Shown here piece after piece: positions 30,214-34,865 of a DNA stretch of 34,865 nt. Numbering within the stretch: the stretch's first letter is position 1; each line of letters starts with the position of its first letter. Below the pieces are notes generated by a model. It did no database searches and was not told the origin of the DNA. It saw only the letters and a list, made by a program, of their open reading frames with translations. The stretch is taken from positions 1 through 34,865 of the forward strand of contig JACPMG010000026.1 in the NCBI GenBank assembly GCA_016186095.1. Reading direction: 5' to 3'. The position numbers were made by a program, and so were the translations under genes. Source of the DNA: Candidatus Sungiibacteriota bacterium. GTDB lineage: Bacteria > Patescibacteriota > Minisyncoccia > Sungbacterales > HO2-52-23.

Positions 30214-31521
30214 TGAAATAATACGATTGGAGTATACTCGACAGATATAAGAAGTGCAGGTGGAGCGCCCGGAAATATAGGTTTTCGCCGCGCGAATCTC
30301 TCCGGCCTGCGTCTTTGACGCGGCGCCCGATTGCGCCAAAAACACCGCCGAAGCCGTAAAAGCATCCTCCGGATTCCAAGGATTGGGTGGATTATGCCCC
30401 GTTAACTCCGCTACTTTATCTTCAAATCTAAGCCAAGTAGTCGGCAAAAATTGTGCCGGCCCCATCGCTCCCCCGCATCCGTAATTGGGCTTTCTTGATA
30501 CCGGCATTTTATTGGGATCAAGATTCAATTTGCCGGTGATCGTGAAAAAAGCTTTTTTCTCGTTTTCTGCCTGTGTACGCTTCCCCAAACGAAGGTAACA
30601 ATTGTAAAGATCGCGCTCCCAGTTTCCCGTCCCGACATTGGTTCCGACCGAAATTACTCCGTCCTCAAATTGTTTTCCGGTCTCCACCTCCAAGAGCGCT
30701 AAAAGAAAGGCGGGCCTTATACCGGCGCGATTGGCGGCAAGAGTCGCCATGCGCACTGCGTCCTCTGCGGTAATGCCGGTTTTTTCAATATAGAAAAGCT
30801 GGGTCTTGAGAGTCGCTATATCGCGTTTTTTGGACTGCAGAAGCTGCTGGAAAAGCGCTTCCTTACCCTTGGTAAGCCGCAAAAGCTCGTCTTTTTCTTT
30901 CTTTTTTTGCGCGAGAAACCTTCTTTCCACATCCTGTAATGCTTTCAAATCCTGCTGGTCCTCTTGGAATTCTTCGAGCTCATTTTTCTCCTCTTCAAGC
31001 TCCGTACGGTCATCGCGAAACTCGCCCAGTGCCCCTTGCAGACGCGATTCAACCTTTTGCAGATTATTCACGGAAGTGAAAAAATCAGAAAGGTTCCCAT
31101 TTTTTAATAATACGGTAAGCGTATTGTCCTGATCATAGACGTAAACCAGAAAAAGTCCGGCGGCCAGTGCCTTTCGAGACTTATCTATTTTTCGGGAAAG
31201 CACGCCAATCCCCGCCTCTTTATTTTGAACCTCAAGGGCGGTCTTTTTTATAACCAAGGTCAGGCGCTTGATCTCAAGCTCTCGTCTTTTGATCTCTGTA
31301 TTGAGAGTCGCGGTTTCATTAGCGAGTGTGCGCGTCTCTCCTTGGGTTTTTTGCAAATTACTATCTAATTGGCTGGCCTCTTGTTCAAGCTGCTCCAGCT
31401 GCCTCTCAAGCTCACTCCGCTTAGCGCCATCCTCTTGAGCGTAGGCTGTAGCAGTAAACAACAAAAAAACGCCCACCATAGCTGGGACTACGAATGATAA
31501 TGCACCCTTTTTGAGAGACAT
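30184..31521 (-). CDS. Secreted coiled-coil protein with transglycosylase domain
   Basis: A signal peptide ([19 protein letters not shown]) is followed by a long coiled coil (about residues 30-240). The C-terminal lytic-transglycosylase-like domain contains [10 protein letters not shown] (likely catalytic Glu), GTGNWERD and the SLT signature [13 protein letters not shown]. The coiled-coil half resembles the EnvC/PcsB-type regulators of murein hydrolases, so the protein may combine regulator and enzyme for cell separation. ATG 31521 starts the signal peptide; the ORF-track start 21 codons upstream lies within rplY. A TATAAT overlapping the rplY stop places +1 on this ATG. Confidence 0.85.
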   Translation of the reverse strand: MSLKKGALSFVVPAMVGVFLLFTATAYAQEDGAKRSELERQLEQLEQEASQLDSNLQKTQGETRTLANETATLNTEIKRRELEIKRLTLVIKKTALEVQNKEAGIGVLSRKIDKSRKALAAGLFLVYVYDQDNTLTVLLKNGNLSDFFTSVNNLQKVESRLQGALGEFRDDRTELEEEKNELEEFQEDQQDLKALQDVERRFLAQKKKEKDELLRLTKGKEALFQQLLQSKKRDIATLKTQLFYIEKTGITAEDAVRMATLAANRAGIRPAFLLALLEVETGKQFEDGVISVGTNVGTGNWERDLYNCYLRLGKRTQAENEKKAFFTITGKLNLDPNKMPVSRKPNYGCGGAMGPAQFLPTTWLRFEDKVAELTGHNPPNPWNPEDAFTASAVFLAQSGAASKTQAGEIRAAKTYISGRSTCTSYICRVYSNRIISLARDIDRIL

Positions 31522-31527
31522 ATTCCA

Positions 31528-31556
31528 ATTATACCTTCTTTGTCTCGGTCTTGCCA
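31528..31556 (-). promoter_or_regulatory. Possible internal promoter, leaderless
   Basis: TATAAT (31528-31533) overlaps the rplY stop codon; +1 is predicted at 31521, the A of the next ATG. The -35 at 17-nt spacing (TGGCAA) is weak, so this is tentative. Confidence 0.4.
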
Positions 31557-32224
31557 CCGGTCTCTTCCACAACGTTCTCTTCACCCTTGGCCTCCCTCTT
31601 TAGCTCCTGTTCGGTCTTTACCTCTTCTGGCGCTTCAGCTACTGGTGCTTGCGCAAGCGCAGCCAGTTCCTCCTCGGAGCGAGGCGGCTCCACCAAGGCG
31701 ACCATTTCCTCCGGTCCGGCAAGCACTTTCACGCCCTTGGGTAGAAGAATATCCTTTACGAAAATCTTGGATTCAAAATCGGTAAGCGCGGAAATGTCGG
31801 CCCGCAGTCCATGAGGCAAATCTTGCGGCAGGGCCTCAACCTCCAACTCCTGCATAACTTTTACTAAAACTCCACCCTCGTTTTTTACGGCAGACGACTC
31901 ACCCACAAATTCTATCGGTACTTTGGTACGGATAACTTTATCCATACGCACCGCGTAAAAATCCGCGTGCAAAGGGTACCCCTTCAACGGATCATTTTTA
32001 ATATCGTGGATCAGGACATTATATGGCTTACCTTCCACCTCAAGTTTAAGCAGCGTCGATTCCCCGGCCTCTTTATACGCCTTTTCGAAATCCTTATATG
32101 GCACGGAGATGGATTGGGACTTCATCCCCTCTCCATACACCACCGCAGGCAAAAAACCGGCCCGGCGAAGGGCATTTGTCTTTTTACCTAATTCGGTTCG
32201 GGGCTTGGCTTTAAGCTCTCGCAT
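31529..32224 (-). CDS. rplY: 50S ribosomal protein L25 (CTC/TL5 type)
   Basis: It binds 5S rRNA. The N-terminal L25 domain (ELKAKPRTELGKKTNALRRAGFLPAVVYG) and the C-terminal TL5/CTC beta domain (about residues 95-185, with PIEFVGESSAVKNEGGVLV) are present, followed by an acidic, low-complexity tail. The 231-aa length matches the long CTC form and not the 94-aa E. coli protein. The gene lies 24 nt downstream of the dehydrogenase gene on the same strand. Confidence 0.95.
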   Translation of the reverse strand: MRELKAKPRTELGKKTNALRRAGFLPAVVYGEGMKSQSISVPYKDFEKAYKEAGESTLLKLEVEGKPYNVLIHDIKNDPLKGYPLHADFYAVRMDKVIRTKVPIEFVGESSAVKNEGGVLVKVMQELEVEALPQDLPHGLRADISALTDFESKIFVKDILLPKGVKVLAGPEEMVALVEPPRSEEELAALAQAPVAEAPEEVKTEQELKREAKGEENVVEETGGKTETKKV

Positions 32225-32248
32225 ATCTTTGCAAGCATACCACAGAAG

Positions 32249-33220
32249 CTATGGCTTTACAAGATTCGACGGCGTACGTCCCTCCAAGGCCTCAATTATA
32301 TTTTTGGCGGCTAGTTCCGACATCGCCTGCCTTGTCTCCTCGGTGGCCGATGCGATATGAGGCGTTAAAATCACATTCTCAAGATCGGCAAGACCCGGAG
32401 TGAGCGCTGGTTCATTTTCAAATACATCAATGGCAGCACCGCTGATGACACGATTTTTCAAAGCCTCAACCAGCGCATTCTCATCAATCACCGGCCCGCG
32501 GGAAGTATTGATTAAGTAGGCAATTTTTTTCATCAACTTTAGCCTACGCTCATCTACCAAATGTCGCGTAGCGGGCAAGAGCGGCACATGCAGGGAAATA
32601 AAATCCGCCTCTTTGAAAATATCATCAACATTTTCTCTAAACTCTGCGCCAAATTCTCCCTCAAATTCTTCATTGCGCTTCACGTCATGATAAATCACCT
32701 TCATATCAAACCCCTTGACTGCGTGATGTGCCACTCGCGAGCCAATCCTGCCAAGACCGACAACGCCAAGAGTCTTTTTTGATACGTCATGCCCCAGAAG
32801 CAGCATCGGCGCCCATTCTTTAAACTTTCCGGCACGGGTAAACCTGTCTGCCTCGGCAACGCGGTGAGCTATCGCAAGCATCAGAGCAAAAGTATGCTCG
32901 GCGACCGTATCGGTCAGCACCCCGGGGGTATTGGTTATCATGATCCCCCGCTCTTGGGCCGCTTTAAGATCAATATTGTCAAAACCCACGGCGTAATTGG
33001 CAAAAATCTTACATTGTTTTCCTGCAGCATCCAGCACTTCCGCGTCAATTTTATCGTCAAGATCACATAAAACCGCGTCATATACGCCCTTTTTAAGCAG
33101 CGCTATGAGCTCATTTTTTCGGGGTGTCCGGTCTTCGGAATAAACAACTACTTCGTAACCTTTGTTTTTTAACAGATTTGGGCCACGATCAGGAATTTGC
33201 CTTGTTACAAAAATTTTCAT
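32249..33220 (-). CDS. D-isomer-specific 2-hydroxyacid dehydrogenase (glyoxylate/hydroxypyruvate reductase-like)
   Basis: It is an NAD(P)H-dependent 2-ketoacid reductase. The dinucleotide motif GVVGLGRIGSRVA lies at about residues 152-164. The catalytic Arg is in INTSRGPVIDE, the Glu is in DVFENEPAL, and the His is in LTPHIASAT. Overall similarity is to GhrB/GyaR-type enzymes, but substrate cannot be decided among glyoxylate, hydroxypyruvate and D-lactate-type acids. The ATG lies 4 nt after the aldolase stop, so the two are co-translated; both act on small carbon compounds. Confidence 0.92.
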   Translation of the reverse strand: MKIFVTRQIPDRGPNLLKNKGYEVVVYSEDRTPRKNELIALLKKGVYDAVLCDLDDKIDAEVLDAAGKQCKIFANYAVGFDNIDLKAAQERGIMITNTPGVLTDTVAEHTFALMLAIAHRVAEADRFTRAGKFKEWAPMLLLGHDVSKKTLGVVGLGRIGSRVAHHAVKGFDMKVIYHDVKRNEEFEGEFGAEFRENVDDIFKEADFISLHVPLLPATRHLVDERRLKLMKKIAYLINTSRGPVIDENALVEALKNRVISGAAIDVFENEPALTPGLADLENVILTPHIASATEETRQAMSELAAKNIIEALEGRTPSNLVKP

Positions 33221-33224
33221 ACCT

Positions 33225-34100
33225 CTAGATTTTGTTTATTGATCCGAATAATTTTAACTTCCCTTTTACAAGCTCTTTCATGGCCTGAATCGCTGACCTG
33301 TCCAATTTATACATTGCCAGTTCGTCAACTTCATCTTTTAAACTTTGTTTCAGGGCGTTTACAAACGCCGCCCGGAGTTCAGTATTGATGTGGATATTAG
33401 CTATGCCCGCTTTAATCGCTGCGCAAATTTGCTCATCCGAGATTCCGGAGCCAGCATGAAGCACCAGCGTCACTTCTTCGGGAACCACCTCACGAATCGC
33501 CTTAATTCGCTCAATATCCAAGGTAGGTTCATCTAACGAAATACCATGGATATTGCCTACCGCAATCGCTAAACGATCCACACCCGTTTTTTCAACAAAT
33601 TCTTTTGCCCGTGTCGGGTCAGTGTAGTCTTCCGGTTTCACTTCAATTTTCTCATTTTGGATTTGCGATTCCCCCCTCAAATATCCCAGTTCCCCCTCAA
33701 TACTAGGTTGTAGGTTGTAGGTTGTAGGTTGTAGATGGGCGTACTCTACTATTTCTTTTGTACCATGGACGTTTTCTTCAAAAGATTTTGCGGATAAATC
33801 TATATGCACCGAATCGTATCCCGCATCAATAGCGGCTTTGGCACTTTCCATGGATTTATGGTGATCCGCATTCAAAAAAATTTGAATTCCGTACTCTTTG
33901 CGCAGCACATCTCTCAAAGCAACAGCTTCCGCATATCCCAAATGCTTGGCCTCCCCCTCAGAAGTTCCAATAATAGCCGGCGCACCAACTTCTTTGCATG
34001 CCTCCACAATGGCACGCATTTGATCTAATTCAGAAGCGTTAAAATGGCCGGTGGCCCAATGCTCTTTGGCTGCTCTTGATAAAATTTCTTTTAAGTTCAT
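33225..34100 (-). CDS. fba: Class II fructose-bisphosphate aldolase family
   Basis: It is a zinc-dependent aldolase interconverting fructose-1,6-bisphosphate with dihydroxyacetone phosphate and glyceraldehyde-3-phosphate; tagatose-bisphosphate activity (GatY/KbaY type) is an alternative. Zinc and substrate motifs are NADHHKSME, VEGELGYLRG-like, GNIHGIS and HAGSGIS. An in-frame array of AGGTTGT words (+ strand) adds LQPTTYNLQPS after EYAH, in a loop before the conserved IEGELGY. The start overlaps the upstream stop by 4 nt. Confidence 0.92.
   Translation of the reverse strand: MNLKEILSRAAKEHWATGHFNASELDQMRAIVEACKEVGAPAIIGTSEGEAKHLGYAEAVALRDVLRKEYGIQIFLNADHHKSMESAKAAIDAGYDSVHIDLSAKSFEENVHGTKEIVEYAHLQPTTYNLQPSIEGELGYLRGESQIQNEKIEVKPEDYTDPTRAKEFVEKTGVDRLAIAVGNIHGISLDEPTLDIERIKAIREVVPEEVTLVLHAGSGISDEQICAAIKAGIANIHINTELRAAFVNALKQSLKDEVDELAMYKLDRSAIQAMKELVKGKLKLFGSINKI
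33705..33734. repeat. AGGTTGT heptamer array inside fba
   Basis: Four perfect AGGTTGT units plus AG. On the coding strand they give the repetitive peptide LQPTTYNLQP within a surface-loop position of the aldolase. Confidence 0.9.
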
Positions 34101-34426
34101 TTGTTTCTTTTGGCTGCAAGCGCGAATTGAAAAAAATAACTGTCTAAATCTTCCAATTTATTTTCATATTCTTTCCCCCCATTCATAGCATCAATCAAAA
34201 ACTCGCGAACACGAGTGAGCTCTTTTAGACGATTACGCCAACGCGGATCTTGAATAGTCAAATAAAGAAGCTCAAGCGCACGCTCAAAAGAGTTTTGGCA
34301 AAGTTTTTCGTCTTTGTCCCGCCAACGTAACAGCCGGCCTATCTCACTTCCGATATTCCCCATTTGCTCGGCCAAAGAAAGCTCCTGCCACCTGCCTTCG
34401 GCTAAGGTTTTATGCTGAAAGTCCAT
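34097..34426 (-). CDS. Small helical protein of unknown function
   Basis: It encodes 109 aa from the ATG at 34426, one nucleotide after the DUF5674 stop; the longer ORF-track frame would overlap DUF5674. The product is predicted mostly alpha-helical (LAEQMGNIGSEIGRLLRWRD), soluble and mixed-charge, resembling a small four-helix bundle. Tight coupling on both sides (1-nt gap upstream, 4-nt overlap with fba) marks it as an operon member. The family is not recognised. Confidence 0.65.
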   Translation of the reverse strand: MDFQHKTLAEGRWQELSLAEQMGNIGSEIGRLLRWRDKDEKLCQNSFERALELLYLTIQDPRWRNRLKELTRVREFLIDAMNGGKEYENKLEDLDSYFFQFALAAKRNK

Positions 34427-34427
34427 A

Positions 34428-34772
34428 CTACTCGGAGACCATTTCGTTAATAATTTTTCTGATTTTTTGGCGCACTTCTTCGCTCTCCACGACTCTGGAA
34501 CGATTGTCTTGGGAGGGCCGGACATTAATCATGGAGTCAAATTCTATCCATTCATCCCGTGATTTTTCTGGATATAAATTGAGCCCCCACAAATCTCTCT
34601 GCTTTAAGCCTTGTTTCAAAAGCTCTGCTTCTTCATCGGCATGCAACTCTCCTCCAAAGGCGGCTATACCCTGTGCCACATCAACAACCGCTTTAACATA
34701 GTCGCCGAAAAGCTCTTTGGACAGTGCCCGAAGTTCATGAAGTGAAATTGTGTCTTTGACAATTTTAATCAT
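34428..34772 (-). CDS. DUF5674 family protein
   Basis: This 114-aa protein carries the features I associate with DUF5674: a start like MIKIVKDTISLHELRALSKE, then GELHADEEAELLKQG, DLWGLNLYP and the conserved FDSMINVRPSQDNRSR. The family is mostly known from Patescibacteria and has no assigned function. It sits in an operon with a small helical protein and the aldolase, 2 nt downstream of a partial gene. Confidence 0.8.
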   Translation of the reverse strand: MIKIVKDTISLHELRALSKELFGDYVKAVVDVAQGIAAFGGELHADEEAELLKQGLKQRDLWGLNLYPEKSRDEWIEFDSMINVRPSQDNRSRVVESEEVRQKIRKIINEMVSE

Positions 34773-34774
34773 GC

Positions 34775-34865
34775 CTAAAGCTCTTTCGGGTTATAATCCT
34801 CTGGTGCTTTTACCAAATACTCCTCAAGTTTTTCTCGCGTCAAAAGCCCTGCCTGCGCCCCTATC
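34775..34865 (-). CDS. C-terminal end of an unidentified gene
   Basis: An open frame enters from the right edge and ends at TAG 2 nt before the DUF5674 ATG. The visible 29 residues end EKLEEYLVKAPEDYNPKEL. Too little is present to name a family; tight spacing implies it is the upstream member of the same operon. Confidence 0.6.
   Translation of the reverse strand, partial: IGAQAGLLTREKLEEYLVKAPEDYNPKEL

Overview
The window looks like a chromosome segment from a reduced-genome bacterium of the Candidate Phyla Radiation (Patescibacteria, Parcubacteria-like). The evidence is indirect: compact or shortened housekeeping proteins (EF-Ts of 152 aa, RF1 of about 299 aa), many short intergenic spacers, a DUF5674 gene, and no biosynthetic operons. 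TGA acts as a stop (rpoC, secG, rodZ-side ftsK end and others), so the code is standard and not the UGA-Gly code of some CPR lineages. tRNA genes do not encode CCA.

Layout, left to right. Positions 1-348 hold a strong leftward promoter driving a GC-rich structured RNA that leaves the window (possible RNase P RNA) and the recA terminator. Next, all on the minus strand, come recA, a rodZ-like gene, an ftsK split into two overlapping frames, rpoC and rpoB, with a consensus promoter before rpoB. A rightward block follows: a holin-like membrane protein, secG, an anchored oligopeptide-binding protein, then tRNA-Leu abutting RNase J, trpS and a zinc-ribbon miniprotein. The minus strand resumes with mpg, an SDR, tRNA-Glu and another zinc-ribbon miniprotein. 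Then comes a division/cell-wall cluster in dcw order (mraZ, rsmH, ftsL-like, ftsI, murF) with a GIY-YIG nuclease module inserted between ftsI and murF. Beyond it lie a phosphoribosyltransferase, an HNH gene and a tRNA cluster (Tyr, Thr, plus two 3' tRNA halves). Next is rpsB/tsf, interrupted by an opposite-strand gene, then a rightward rpmE-prfA group. The window closes with a leftward operon-like run: an unnamed partial gene, DUF5674, a small helical protein, class II aldolase, a 2-hydroxyacid dehydrogenase, ribosomal L25 and a secreted coiled-coil/transglycosylase protein.

The genes cover transcription (rpoBC), translation (rpsB, tsf, rpmE, prfA, rplY, trpS, tRNAs), RNA turnover (RNase J), DNA repair and segregation (recA, mpg, ftsK), division and murein synthesis (dcw genes, transglycosylase) and secretion (secG).

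The striking part lies outside ordinary annotation. (1) A 330-bp module consists of a GIY-YIG nuclease gene bounded exactly by inverted REP-like hairpins; a third hairpin copy forms the C-terminal codons of murF, and the nuclease carries a one-base frameshift in a T7 run. (2) Heptanucleotide word arrays, each locus with its own 7-bp word and often arranged as inverted blocks, occur between genes, across stop and start codons, and in frame inside murF and fba. (3) Several starts appear leaderless, either because the predicted transcription start falls on the A of ATG or because the ATG lies 2 nt after a tRNA 3' end. (4) TGTGGATA boxes recur at three promoters. No CRISPR array, classical insertion sequence or rRNA was seen.
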